From positions 57,798 through 121,797 of the forward strand of contig QRFJ01003351.1 in the NCBI GenBank assembly GCA_006176705.1: a stretch of DNA of 64,000 nt, in the 5' to 3' direction. A model generated the notes under the pieces. The model made no database searches and was not told the DNA's origin. It was given only the letters and a program-made list of their open reading frames with translations. Both the position numbers and the translations under genes were made by a program. Shown here one piece after another: positions 12,491 to 24,267 of the stretch (position 1 is its first letter; the number at the start of each line of letters is the position of its first letter). This DNA is from Cocos nucifera (lineage: Eukaryota > Streptophyta > Magnoliopsida > Arecales > Arecaceae).

Positions 12491-12499
12491 TCTTTAAAA

Positions 12500-13080
12500 A
12501 TTTACCATCCTGCTCTCCACGCGTTTCGTCTCCCACCCCCATCCTCCTATTTCTCCTATCTGAACCCTCTCCACCGGCTACCTCCTATTTTTCCCTTCTC
12601 TCTTTCAATCTCTCTCACCGTCGGTGGTCCCCACCTCCACCTCCATCACTACCGTCGCCACCTCTACTACAGCTTTGGTGCCACCATTGCCATCTCCGCT
12701 GTGCCACCGCCCTAGAAATGGTAAAACCCTTTTTTTTCTTGCTTTTGCATCCTCGGGGAAGGGAGCGGGTGGGGTTGGTCGCTCGGGAATGGAGGTAGGA
12801 GAGGAGGAGGGGTAGGGTGGGTCGGAGGGGAGTTGCAGACTAGGGGTCGGGCTGGGGTCGGGGTCAGGGTGTGGAGGTCGCGGTGGTGATAAGTACCTTT
12901 AGGGTGGTGCGGGGGCAGAGGGGAGGGTGGCACGGACGGAGGGGAAGGAGGGTGCAGGGGATGGTGGTGACGGTGGGAGCAGGGCGTAGGGGGTGGTGCT
13001 GACGTAGGTGGGGGGCATAGCTAAGGGGTGGTCGTGATGGTGGGAGGGGGACGTAGGCACCAAGAGGGAAAGGGAGGAAG
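12500..13080 (+). promoter_or_regulatory. GC-rich island upstream of the CACTA transposase (probable 5' exon/control region)
   Basis: An abrupt ~580-bp block of high GC in AT-rich surroundings. The plus strand is C-rich (CCACC/CTCC runs) to about 12715 and then strongly G-rich (GGTGG, GGGG runs) to 13080. CpGs are frequent, unlike neighbours. In maize En/Spm a GC-rich first exon called the downstream control region sits next to the promoter and is a methylation target; position and composition here are analogous. A possible 5' splice site, ATG|GTAAAA, lies near 12718-12726. Short ORFs in it are compositional and are not called. Function is inferred. Confidence 0.5.
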
Positions 13081-13084
13081 GTTT

Positions 13085-13345
13085 TTTTTTCTTAAATAAA
13101 TAATTTATTTATTTATTTTTAATACTTAAAAATAAAAAAAATAAAAAATAAAAAAATAAATAAAGTAAAAAAATAAAATAATATATCTTATAAAATATTT
13201 AATTATATTTTCAAAATTAAAATAATATATTATACATACGTATATATTATTTTTTTTGCATACGTACATACATACATATCTATATACATACGTACATATA
13301 TATATATATACATATATATACATATATATACATATATATATATAA
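13085..13345. repeat. A-rich tract and TA/CATA microsatellite
   Basis: 13085-13180 is mostly A with scattered T (AAATAAAAAAATAAAA type); 13255-13345 is a run of ATACGTACATACATA and ATATATACATATATA repeats. Low-complexity DNA inside the putative first intron. Confidence 0.8.
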
Positions 13346-14054
13346 TTAATAAAAATAATTTATGATTCAACTAAAATGATAGTCTCTAATTTATCTTGAT
13401 CCTCGTATTATTAATTTTATGAAATATTTCTCTCTGATGCTCTTTTCAATGGTAGATCTAGCTTGTTAAGACTATATTCATGATTATTTGCTTTTAGTTA
13501 TTAGTTATATAAATAATTTTTTTATTTATAAAATTTATTACATAAAATATGAAAAACATCCATATTTTAGAGGAAACTCTATGAAAATATAGAGTTATCC
13601 CTTTTTGATTAATTTGGATACCATTTTTAAATGTATGTTCAGAGATGGATCCAAAATTGCATGCATTGAGCTGTAAATTATCGTTCAAGATTTGATCTCG
13701 ATCAAGATCAACTCTTGGATGCCCTAATTTTAGGTATTTTAGAAAAACATTAATCTTATTATTGTTATTAATCGATATTTTATGTCGTTATGTGGTGTTC
13801 AGTAGTTATCTCTCATATGTTCTCCGTATATATATTGGATAGAGTGCATAGGCACCGTATTCACATCGTATACTTGGAGAACCATGAGGAGATGCTGTCA
13901 AAATTTTTAAAATAATGGAATAAAATATCGACTAATAACATTAATAAAATTATTCTTTTCTGAAAGGGATAGGGCCATACCTGTTAGAAATGGATAGGAT
14001 TATGCATTCTTAAAATCTTACTAATAACACGTACTTTAATGGTGAACATTTTTC
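13346..14054 (+). other. Non-coding stretch before the TNP2 remnant
   Basis: AT-rich, no supported ORF. Probably intron or leader between the GC-rich island and the transposase. Nothing else recognised. Confidence 0.4.
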
Positions 14055-17000
14055 ATGGATAGATGAAAAATATCAACAAGAGTTGGATGAATGCTCGCTC
14101 TATCATCTTACCTAAATATCGATAAGATATTAGAATTTTTATAAGATTTGCATGTTCAAGAGTTGATTATCCCAATAGAATCAAATGTCCTTGTCGGAGA
14201 TGTCACAATAATTACTTCTAGCCTACAGATACAGCATTGGAGCATTTGTTGAATTGAGGTATGGATAGAAAGTATACTATTTAGGATTTGCATGGAAAAA
14301 GTAGACCTACTAACATAAGAGATCAACATACGGATCAACTGACTGAATCAATCAGCATTAATGAGATGTTAGATGATTTATATAAGGGGGCATATTTTGA
14401 TAACTCTTCAGAGAATATGGATAATGTAAATGATGGACATTTTGAAAAACTCATGACAGATGTTAAGGAGTCATTGCATCAAAATTATAAGAAGTTTTTG
14501 ATGCTTGAGTACTTGATAAAACTGCTCCACGGTAAAACCATGTTTGGTTGAAGTCAAAAGTTGTTTGACTTTATATTGAACTTAATCAAGCAGGCATTAC
14601 TGGATGGTGAAAAACTTTTAAATTCATATTTAGAGGCAAAAAAGTATATGCGTGAACTTGGACTGGGTTATACACCAATACATGCATGCAAGAATGATTG
14701 TGCATTATTTTATAAAGAGCATCAACACTTGGATTGTTGCCCAGAATGTAATGAGTCAAGGTATATTGAAGATTCCAAAAGAGGTAAGAAGCGGCCTCAC
14801 AAGATTTTGAGATACTTTCCATTAACATCAAGACTTTAGAGACTTTGTCAGTCATCGAAGACCGCTGAGGCAATGAGATGGCATCATGAGATGCGAATTC
14901 CTGAGGATAACATTATTAGTCATCCAGTAGACTCTATACTTTGGAGGAAATTTGATAAATAATATCCTCAATTTGCTAGTAACCCATGCAACATTCATCT
15001 TGGCCTAGCATCTAATAGTTTCAATCCATTCGAGAGCATAAGCAATGCTTACAGTATCTAGCCGATTATGCTAATGCCGTATAATGTTGCATTATGAAAA
15101 TATATGAAAGAGCCATTTTTATTTTATCATTGCTTATTCCTAGACCTAGAGCTCCTGTTAATGAGATAGATATTTATCTACGACCCTTAGTCGATGAATT
15201 GAGAGAACTTTGGGAGATTGGTGTTGAAACATATGATTTAGTTAGTAAAAAAAACTTTCAATTGCATGCGATGATAATGTGGACAATTAATGATTTTCGG
15301 ATATATGACAACCTATCTAGATGGAGCACAAAAGGATATTTGGCATGTCCAATTTGCAATAGTGATAGCTTCTCCGTTGGACTGAAGCATAGAAGAAAAA
15401 TTGCCTATATGGGTCATCGCATGTTTTTAGCACCAAATCATTTTTGGAGAACCCATCAGAATTGATGCTTCAATGAAAAGTCAGAGATGCATGGGCCACC
15501 TTGTATGATGAGCGAAGATGACATATTGGTATAACTAGAGGCCATTCACAGTGTTAAATTTGATAAAATTTTTGGGAGTCGCAAGCGAAAGTGTAATGAA
15601 TTGGAGTTGAATTGGATGAAGCAGAGCATATCTTTTGAATTACCTTATTGGCAACATGTCCTACATCATCATAATTTGGATATCATGCATATTGAGAAGA
15701 ATATTTATGATAATGTTATCGAAACACTTCTTAGCATCAAGAAAAAAATAAAAGATAATCTAAATTCTTGGCTAGACCTGGAAAGAATGGAAATATGACA
15801 TGAGTTGCACTTGGTGTTCCGTGATGGTGGAAAATTCTTAATGTCAACTACAAGTTATACATTGCATGGTGATGAGAAAAAAAAAATTTGTGAGTGGTTA
15901 AAAATCATAAAGTTTTTTGATGGCTTTGCCTCCAACATTTCAAGCCGTGTGAACTTGAAAGATAGCAGTATCTCTGGTATGAAGAGTCACGACTCTCATG
16001 TACGGTTGTAGCATCTTATATCTGTTGTGATGTGTGGCTTCTCCACCATAGAGGTACAGAATGCACTTATTGAATTGAATATTTTTTTTGAGAATTATGT
16101 TGTCAAAAACTCCAAGTTGATATACTTGAGAAGCTTCAATCAGATATTATCCTATTGCTCTGTAAGCTAGAAAAAAATTTTCCACCATCATTTTTCGATA
16201 TTATGGTATACTTGGCTGTTCACCTTCCAAGGGAGGCTTTGCTTAATGGGCCAGTTCAGTACCGATGGATGTATCCTATTGAACGATAGTAATATTACAA
16301 AAAATCTGATTTCTTTACTTAATTTATAATCATAATAAAAAAATAATTGTATATTTTTTATCATTTTGCATGTGTAGATTCTTATATAAGTTGAAACAAT
16401 ATGTGTGAAATAAAGCACATCCAGAAGGATCAATTATGGAAGCATATATCTCCATAAAGTGTCTTACATTCTATTTGATGTACCTCGATGATGTGAAAAT
16501 ATGATTCAATTGTAAAGAGCACAATGCAGATAAGGAGTGAGCCGATATTGAATCAATATTATCTATTTTCAGGGTTAATGTTCATCCTATTAGTAAAAGA
16601 AAGTACAAACATATGGACATAGAAAAATGTGAGCTGGCGCATTTTTATGTACTAAATAATTGCAAAGAAATCTATCATTTTATGGAGTAATATCTTTACA
16701 TAATCGATATTATATATTTTTCATGAGATAAAATAAATAATAAGCATGTATTTATTGTAGAGAGCATAGAGATGTATCATTGCAACAAAATAATAAAGAT
16801 ATCGAGGGACGACATCGAAGGAAGTTTGTAGCTTGGTTCAGACAACGTGTAAGCACAATAACAGTTTTATTCAACTTTTTATTACATGTAATGTGTACAT
16901 AGTCCAATTTAATTTAACTTATGTGTGTGCTATTATAGATGATGTTAATGTATCATAATAAAGAAGATGGTGCAACTGAGGAATTATATGATTTGGCATG

Positions 17001-17703
17001 CTACCTCGATCCTAAGGTTTTGTGTTATAGCTCATGTATTGTTGGTGGTATGAGATTTCATACAAAGGAGCTTGATATGCAGCGATAGACTCAAAATAGT
17101 GGAATTTTGATATTATAAATCGATGGAGATAATGAGATTGAATATTATGTTATCCTTTCCGACATTATACAGTTAAGAAATGGATCAAAATGATTTGTTT
17201 ACCTATTTAAATGCCAATGGTGGGATATTAGCAATAATAGGATGGGTATTCATAAAGATGCATACTTCACAAGCATCAACTTTGTGAGAACATGGTATCA
17301 ATCGGATCATTTCATACTCACTAGTCAGGCAAAATAGGTATTATACCTAAAAGATATGAGATATAAGGGTGAATGGCATATTGTATAAAAGATTGCACCA
17401 AGGGGTATTTATGATATAGATGTTAATTCTGAAATAGAAACAGATGAGGATTTCTTTCAAGAGGAGCAGAATATAGCTGACTTGGGATAGTACAGTATCA
17501 ACATTGAAAGCATATCTCCTCTGACTAGGGATGACGTGCAATCCAATAATATTGATGTTAGCAAATTAAATCTAAATGTGTCAGAGGATCATGATGACAG
17601 TGATGACAACTTCATAAATGATGAAGAGGAAGATTACACATTGATGAATTATGATGATGAAGATGTTGATAATCCTCCTAATGAAGATACATACATTAAT
17701 TGA
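14055..17703 (+). pseudogene. TNP2-type CACTA transposase, decayed
   Basis: TNP2 proteins cut CACTA ends in the nucleus. A likely start ATGGAT at 14055 leads to the zinc-binding transposase-associated region (FIRFACSRVDYPNRIKCPCR, then RCHN, about 14130-14215) and HGKSR. Next come the Transposase_21 core: KKYMRELGLGY with CKNDCALFYKEH and CCPECNESRY (14640-14765), LSLLIPRPRAP (15130), then LRELWEIGVETYDL and WSTKGYLACPIC (15200-15360); and the DUF4218 part: WQHVLHHHNLDIMHIEKN (15650-15700), then VHLPREALL (16218-16245). A DUF4216-like part follows (RTWYQSDHFILTSQA, near 17300), ending in an acidic tail (EEEDYTLMNYDDEDVDNPPN) with stop at 17701. Several in-frame stops and shifts plus probable introns (near 16300-16380 and 16690-16760) prevent a full product. 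Family assignment is firm. Confidence 0.88.
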
Positions 17704-17815
17704 TAATATGTAATTTTTCAGGAAACTCATATGTCTTAAATTTCATATATCATTTAGTATTGATATAATTTTTATCAAATATTATATTGTCTCTAATATA
17801 TTGTTTGATATAGAT

Positions 17816-19597
17816 ATGGCACCAGGAGGATGACCCCGGAGGCTTGCATGAGGAGATGTCGGTGCATCAGCTTCTCTTGATGACCAAGCAATCACACTGG
17901 CTAGTCCAGATTGATTTTACATATTATATTTTTTTATATTTAATTTACTTTAATTTTTTATCATTTATAAATAATTATTTTTAAGTTATCCCACTAGAAG
18001 GATGATCTGATGGAGGGACCGACATGGAGATGTTGGTACCTCTTCATCATCTCAGCAGCACACTACTTATGAGGCAAGCACATCATCTCCTGTCGTAGGT
18101 TATTTTTTTTTAATTATATTTATTTTAAGTTTTTATCATGTGTAAATAACTGATTTTAAGCTTTATATTTTGTTGCAGCTATTGATACTGTGGTTAGACG
18201 GACACGTCGAGCCACCAAAAATTAGAAGCTAAAGGAGTGGAGGGCACATCCCAAGGAGAGGATGAGGATTGTCATCCCATCAGGATATGTCATGCTAGTA
18301 GAGTACCATGTCAGAGATCCATACGTGTGTGAGGTAGGTATTATTATCCGTTCATACACTCTCCTAACGCTGACTGATTGGTGTAGAGTTATGAGGCCAC
18401 AACAGCAAGTCCTTCTTGACCATTTACAAGTAACTAAATATAATTTTTGATAATTATGGCACTTTTATTTTTTTGATAAATCTCATATATTGTACATTAT
18501 TTTTGCAGCATGATTTTGATATTCAGGAGATTAATACTCCGCATATGCGGGAGGCTATCCTTTGGCATATGGGATGATTGCTTAGTAGATTCAGCTATGA
18601 GCTCCATACCCACTGAAAGGAGGTCTTCCAGGCACGTGGGGTGGCGGCGGCATGTGAGACACCGCATAGGAGTGTATCACGCCCCGATTGGGATCTCCTC
18701 TGCACCATATACGAGGATCCTACATATTGGATATAATTATTATGTATAATAAAAATATTGATTATTTAATTGATATGTTATTGTAATATGTTCACCAATA
18801 TCTTCATTGCATTTGTTTATTAGGCCTACTACAACAAGGCCTCACAGTGCAGGTCGAGGCTCATGGTGATTCATTGCGGTGGATCAAAATCATTTGCACA
18901 GTATCAGTATGAGCTGGTAAGTACACATACATACATCTTTAATGATTTGTTAGAGTATATCTGTGTCAATATACTTACATTCATAAATTTTAGAGGGACA
19001 TCGAGACAAGATAGCTGCCTGAGTGGATTGACGTCTACCAAAGGATCCATCATCAGATGATGGGTGAGTGGCTTTCCGAGACTAAAGAGAGACATGTGAG
19101 TATTAAGTGATTAAGTTCTATTTTAATTTCATTATAAAGTTTAGACTTTTGGTTATATTTACTTTTTTATTTAATTAGGACTGTATGATGGAGATACAAT
19201 CCCAATCCCCAGTTGAGGCTCTATCCCATCCATAGATAACGATATCTATGATGAGGTGCTCGGTAGGAGACCTAGCTATGTTATGGGGTTGGGATTTGGA
19301 GTTACGGTCCCTAATTCCTCTCGAGCAGCACATGTTTCTTATGATGCTCGTCTACATGAGGCAGAGAGGAGACATGCGGAGATCGAGAGGAGACATCAGA
19401 AGGAGATAGCGGATCTATGGTGGGCCAATGCCAAGCTTTCATCCTAGCTTTAGGCATCTGGGGTGAAGCTTGACGAGTTATATCACCGTATGCCTCCCTT
19501 ACCGACTTTTGATGTTCCTGCTTATGCTTATGATCAGGACTCCATCGATGATGATGATGATCCCTCCCCCATCAATATTATTTTATATTCTTTTTAA
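17816..19597 (+). pseudogene. Second CACTA gene, plant Transposase_24-like, decayed
   Basis: Starts MAPGG at 17816, about 110 bases after the TNP2 stop; two early stops (17831, 17846) are TGA codons where arginine CGA is expected (PRRLA-type basic stretch), as after C deamination. Exon-like blocks are separated by introns with GT and TTGCAG ends: RRTRRATKN and KEWRAHPKERMRIVIPSGYV (18193-18320), an internal block with FQARGVAAACETPHRSV (18625-18680), AYYNKASQCRSRL (18825-18870), and an EVLGRRPSYVMGLG-like block (19255-19290). The end is a charged coiled-coil (HEAERRHAEIERRHQKEIA, 19350-19410) and DDDDP before the stop at 19595. This layout fits the second ORF of plant CACTA elements, often thought to bind subterminal repeats. 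Exon limits are my estimate. Confidence 0.75.
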
Positions 19598-19899
19598 TTA
19601 ATATATTTTTAGTATTTATATTAGATAATTAGTTTGCTAACTTAATTTTTTTAATTTAATGTAGGTTTATGATATGTCACCGTTGATACGGAGTTTTATT
19701 TTATTTTATTATGTTTTTTCTAAAAGACATGTAGTAGGTATGATATTTTGTATATGTACATATTTTTTTATATGGATGTTTTAAAGTGAATGAATTTGAT
19801 TTTGGGATGCATTTATTTGTTATGTGGTTGTTATATCTTATGTTATCTATTATGTGGATGTTATATGGATGTCTACAAATTTTAAAAAATTTATATAAA

Positions 19900-20612
19900 T
19901 AAAATTATTTTTTTTAAAAATATTTATCAATGCAAAAAATTCATAGGAAAGATAAATAGCGACGACACTTAGCATCGATAAATATGGATAACCGTCATCA
20001 ATTATCATGCCAGCAAGCCACTTTTAGCCATGCTTAATAATTATCGACGTAAATAAACATCACTAAATATTTACTGATGCAAATTAACGTAGCAAAATGC
20101 AATATAAATAGTCACCAAAAAGCATCCCAGCATGCCACCTTTAGCCATGCTTAACTATTATCGACGTAAATTTACGTCGCCAAATATTTTCCAATGTAAA
20201 ATAAGCATGGGTAAAAATGCTTTTTTCAATGTTTAATTTTTATCACAAAAACATATTTTTGACGATTAGTTTCTATTGATAAAAATATTTTTTATGATGT
20301 AAGTTTCCATCGGTAAAAATATTTTTGTCGATATTTATTTTATGTGGATAAAATATTGGCGATGATATGTCAACATTGGTAAATATTTTTTTTTCAATGA
20401 CTATTTTGCATAGATAATTAATTATCAATGTTTAATTAAATGTTGATGAATAGTATTTTTTTTGATAAAAATTTTTAAACATTGGCAAATGAAATCAACG
20501 ACGATACTTTTGCCGACATTTTTTTTTCGACGCATTTTACATCAGTAGATGTATTTAGTGATGCTTTTGCAAGATTTTGCTACATTTTGTTTGCATAGAT
20601 AATTAATCTTTT
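19900..20612. repeat. Right subterminal region of the CACTA element, with ~117-bp duplication
   Basis: The block CAGCAAGCCACTTTTAGCCA at 20011 recurs with small changes at 20128 (CAGCATGCCACCTTTAGCCA), giving a 117-base period. Short GCATCGA / ATCGACGTAAAT motifs resemble those on the left arm. No ORF. Confidence 0.7.
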
Positions 20613-20622
20613 TCTTGTAGTG
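20613..20622 (-). repeat. CACTA right terminal inverted repeat
   Basis: TCTTGTAGTG, exact reverse complement of the left terminus; followed by the CAG duplication. Confidence 0.9.
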
Positions 20623-20625
20623 CAG
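20623..20625. repeat. CACTA target site duplication, right (CAG)
   Basis: CAG directly after the right terminus, matching 9362-9364. Confidence 0.85.
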
Positions 20626-21537
20626 TAATGTTATAGATAGAGAAATTACAAGGAGTTATCATATAAATATCTTATCCAGCAACAGCTTACTTCTTTCTTG
20701 GCCTGTTCAGGCCTATTGAGGCTATGTCCTGAGGATAGTTTCTCATCCAGTGCCTCCACTTCTTGTAGAAGAAGCACTCAGCTTGACCCTTATTGAGCTT
20801 TATCTTCTTGGTCTGGCTCTGCACAGATGTCCCAATGTGAACTTGCACCTTCATTGACTTTTCTTCTTGTTCTTCTTCTCTTTCTTAAAGGGTCGAAAAC
20901 TAAAAGAAGATGCTTCCACCAAATTCATCGACTCCTTGTGGAGCTCGTGATCCTTTTCAAAGTTCTGAAGTAACCCCAGTAACCCGTGGTAGTTTACTTC
21001 AGGCTTTGTTATTCTATAATGAGTAAGAAATGGGAGATAAGTTTTGGGCAACGCATTCAAAATTGCATCTTTCCCCAACTGCTCGTGTAAGAACAAATCG
21101 AGCTTGCTCAAACGCTCCATCAACTCGATCATGTATAGTACATGATCAATGATAGAAGCTCCATCCCTTATCCTGGCATTGAAGATGGCACAACTAGTCT
21201 TGTGCCTCTCAATATCATCGAGTGTACCAAAAAACTTGTTCAACACTTGAAGCATATCTTTTGGCTGAGCAGACTCGAATCTATAACTAAACTCATCGCT
21301 CATGGTTGCCAACATGATACAACGCACTGTGGTTCGATCATTGAGCCACTTTTGATAAGTATCTCTGACTGTTCCATGTGCATTAAATGTTAGCTCCTTA
21401 GGTGCCGGATTGGTTAGCACATACATGATCCGTTCATACTCTAGGACAATCTTCAACTTACATTACCAATTACCAAAGTTGGATCCCATAAGCTTATCAT
21501 TGTCTAACAATAATTGAAGCGAAAGGAAAGTGGCCAT
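20626..21537 (-). pseudogene. Copia C gag, decayed
   Basis: Minus-strand gag of the element that the CACTA transposon interrupted. ATG at 21537 opens MATFLSLQLLLDNDKLMGSN; a stop follows after FGNW, near 21470. The frame then stays open from about 21456 to 20851 (roughly 200 residues) through a UBN2-type gag with CIMLATMSDEF and RDGASIIDHVLYMI. The zinc knuckle is near 20720-20780 as CFFYKKWRHWMRNY, spaced CX2CX4HX4C but with its second and fourth cysteines replaced by tyrosine. The sequence runs to 20626 at the CACTA insertion; protease continues at 9364. The long open stretch shows moderate rather than extreme age. Confidence 0.87.
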
Positions 21538-22843
21538 GTCTGCACAAAGAAAAATCAAAATCTAATTAGTAATTAATTTATTAAACCTAAAAATTTGGAC
21601 TTTAATCAAAAGGTTCTTCTACTATTTTATTCAAATTGATAGCCTCTACCTCCAATTTAAGAAATTATCTTAATTGCTTAGTGGGTACTAGAATCCACAT
21701 AGAATATGCACAAGCCCAAATTTGGTTGGTCAACCCATGTATATCTAAGGATAGGCTCATAATGAATTATTTCTCTTAAATAATTTCTAGTATTTTAATT
21801 TTGCCCCAATCCCTAATCAGTAGGCTTTGGCTTTTACCAAAATGGTCAGATTAGGTCCAACCATTAATATGATCATACTTGATCCATCTAATCAATGAAT
21901 GATTAAGCCCAACTTTGATTGGTCAACCTAACCATCATTTAGATAAACACGGTCAAAAAATCATATTATGAATGATAATTCCATTAGCCGATAAGCACCA
22001 AGCCTTTGGGCCTCTAATGATTATCAAGCTAATGGATCCATTATCATCCACTTAATGGGAGGCTATGATCTAGCTATCACCTTAACTATTTCATTTTAAG
22101 GGCCAAATAATTTTAGAGAATTTAATTGATCTAAAGAAGAGAGAAGAGAATCAGCCAATTTTGATCCTCCCACTGACTTCACCAAGTCAAATCATAAAGG
22201 ACCTAATTAAAGCTGGCATTAGGAGCACCTAAATCAGTCATACTGATTTACCTAATTGATATGGATGTCACCAAGTGATCTAATCAAAATCTAATTCACC
22301 AGGATCGTCAGGTAAGTGAGATCAGCAGAAGGGATATGCCACTAACTTATCAAAGATCAAATCAGTGCGAGTAGCTCCTAATTAAAAATCACTAGTCAGA
22401 ATGCCAAACTTACCTTAGACACCATCTAGTTTATTAGTTTTAATTTTGACCAACCTAGTAATTTTAGATTCGATCGTGTAGCCAAGAATTAAGTCCATCT
22501 TAGTTCTCATTAAAGACATGGACTTGACCAACTATAACTATTGATCTAGAGAATCCTTGACCTAATCTAAGACAACTATTGATTAGACTTAGTTAATTCA
22601 CTAATTAACTTCATTCTTTAATCTAACCTTAGGTCCAACCTGATTAATGGACCTAATTCTCACTAGCCCATGAACCCAATTTATTATGATTTATGTCTTA
22701 GGATCTTTAATTTACAATCCTAGATTCTAATCAAATAATTCTTAATTCTTAATTAAGTTTTGAGCTACAGGTTGGGGTTTGGCATTTTGAAAATAATTTT
22801 TATATTTATAAAATATTTTTACAACATGATTCTACCAACCAAG
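21538..22843 (-). other. Untranslated leader of Copia C (minus)
   Basis: About 1.3 kb between gag and the 5' LTR with no ORF. Its general vocabulary (ACTTACCTTAGACACCAT, GGTCAACC) resembles the family A leader, so the families may be related. I see no clean primer binding site; the bases next to the LTR end (CTTGGTTGGTAGAATC on the minus strand) are at best a degenerate form. Confidence 0.6.
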
Positions 22844-23655
22844 TGATGGAACTAGATCTAGGATTTCAGGACTAGATCTTGAAACTTTTTCAAGATTAGA
22901 CAGTGAAAGATTAAAATTAATCAAAATTAATTTTAAATATCAAAGAATATCCTAAATCTAGTGTCCTATTACATGATTTTGACATGATATTAAATAAAAA
23001 ATTAAACATAAGGAGAAAAATAAAATATGTTGATCACATCAACATGCATCTACACTACATCTAATGCATGTATGTAGAATAAATCAGATCTATTACTAGT
23101 GCAAGTTAGACATTCTAACTTATTGATCCAGGATTGAGGATGATGTTGTGAACCACACATGTATCCGACCTCTAGGAGTCATCCACATGAACCCACGAAT
23201 CACGATCAAAAATCCTGATGTAGAAAATCAGCACAGTATTCTAGTACTGTGTTGATCCTTCTTTGATGGTCGATCTGATGCTTTCTTCTTCTGGATTTGG
23301 ACTCTTCCAAAGATGAGAGGAAGGAGGAAAGATTACTAATCTAAGACACTCTCAAGTAATCTCAAAATGGAGGAAAATAAGAAAATCCTCTTCTTCTTCT
23401 CTATTCTCTTACCTAGACACCTAGATTGGTGTCTATGAAAACCCAATGGCCAAGAATCCTTTCCCTCTAATTTTCACATACCCAAAATATCTCTCAAAGG
23501 TATATGTTCAATGAAAAATTTAAGTAAAATTTTATTTTAAATAATAAGTTATGGAAGAGCCTTGTCAATGTCAAATTCCTAGACAAGGTAGGTCAATATA
23601 AAGCAGGTTGTTGGGGTGCCCAACACTTAGGCACCCCCTCCTCATCCCATGCCAT
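22844..23655 (-). repeat. Partial 5' LTR of Copia C (minus)
   Basis: Reverse complement of the 3' third of the family C LTR at 24268-26748: shared blocks around the LTR terminus (TGATGGA...CTTGAAACTTTTTCAAGAT), the CACAGTATTCTAGTACTGTG palindromic block near 23231, and the AAGAAGAAGAGG-type region. Past about 23655 similarity is lost, so the LTR is truncated. Confidence 0.7.
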
Positions 23656-24267
23656 GGGTCATCTAAGAGGGAAGAGAGTTAGGGAGAAAAGCTCTATATT
23701 GATTCCTCTCTTTCTATTGCAAAAGTTACAATACCTGGGTTTATATATCCTAGGATTTCTGCTATACCACATGAATCCTAATAAACCCAAACTCCAATTA
23801 AAAAACTCTCCTAGACTAATCCAAAACATAAAAGCGCTCACCGAGCCCATGTACACCCATATCTCCTATGCTCTCATCCCCTAGATTTAAATCCGATCAA
23901 TACATGAGTTAGCCATCTTAAGATATTATTGGACCAAGCCTTAAGATTCCTTGGATTAATCCTAATCCAAGACCAAACAAAAAAACCATCATGTTCTGTA
24001 TGCCACCGTTGAGCTAACTCTGTCAGTAGTTGAGCTGGCTCGATTATGTCTTGCCTGAATCCTATCTTCTATTTGCCTGAGATAGCCAACTTGACTGCAT
24101 CCCAAGCCGGCTCGGTCTCTATCTGAGCTGGCTGAACTGCATATCCGAGCAAACCCGCCGATGTATGAGCCCCTTATCTTGGCTGATTATTCTTCTAGCT
24201 TTGGTTCTTTGCTTTATCTTGTGTCCTAGATCTCCTGAGCACCTACCAAGCCCCCTTAAGATCCTCA
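23656..24267. other. Unidentified fragment between family C LTRs
   Basis: About 610 bases with no domain I recognise. It has repeated GAGCTGGCT / GAGCCGGCTCGG motifs between 24010 and 24130 and one short ORF without known features. Its position between truncated LTRs suggests a remnant of another retroelement. No repeat copy elsewhere in the window. Confidence 0.35.

Larger units (their letters stand above)
9365..20622 (+). mobile_element. CACTA (En/Spm) DNA transposon, 11,258 bp, inserted in Copia C
   Basis: The ends are CACTACAAGA at 9365-9374 and its exact reverse complement TCTTGTAGTG at 20613-20622. Both are flanked by CAG (9362-9364 and 20623-20625), matching the 3-bp target duplication of CACTA elements. 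Inside, in order: a long subterminal region of repeats and a foldback (9.4-12.5 kb), a GC-rich island (12.5-13.08 kb), an intron-like stretch, a TNP2-type transposase remnant (14055-17703), a second gene remnant of the plant Transposase_24 kind (17816-19597) and a right subterminal repeat region. Both genes carry stops, so it is non-autonomous now, but clean ends and target duplication mean it could have been moved in trans. Confidence 0.92.
4688..23655 (-). mobile_element. Copia retrotransposon family C, minus strand, split by a CACTA element
   Basis: Reading the minus strand from the right: partial 5' LTR (23655-22844), leader, gag (21537-20626), then pol (9364-6316) after an 11.26-kb CACTA insertion, then a partial 3' LTR (6302-4688). 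Gag and protease sequence resume cleanly either side of the insertion, flanked by CAG repeats. The 3' LTR is cut by A1 at 4688 and the 5' LTR fades into unrelated sequence near 23655. Stops and frameshifts occur in every domain, so this is an old inactive element and the oldest well-defined layer in the left third of the window. Confidence 0.8.

Noticed and set aside
12481..12933. Overlapping proline/serine-rich ORFs on both strands
   Set aside because: They arise from the skewed GC-rich composition, overlap each other, and show no domain.
13126..13345. Minus-strand ORF in the TA/CATA repeat
   Set aside because: Pure microsatellite translation (YIYVYIYIC type).
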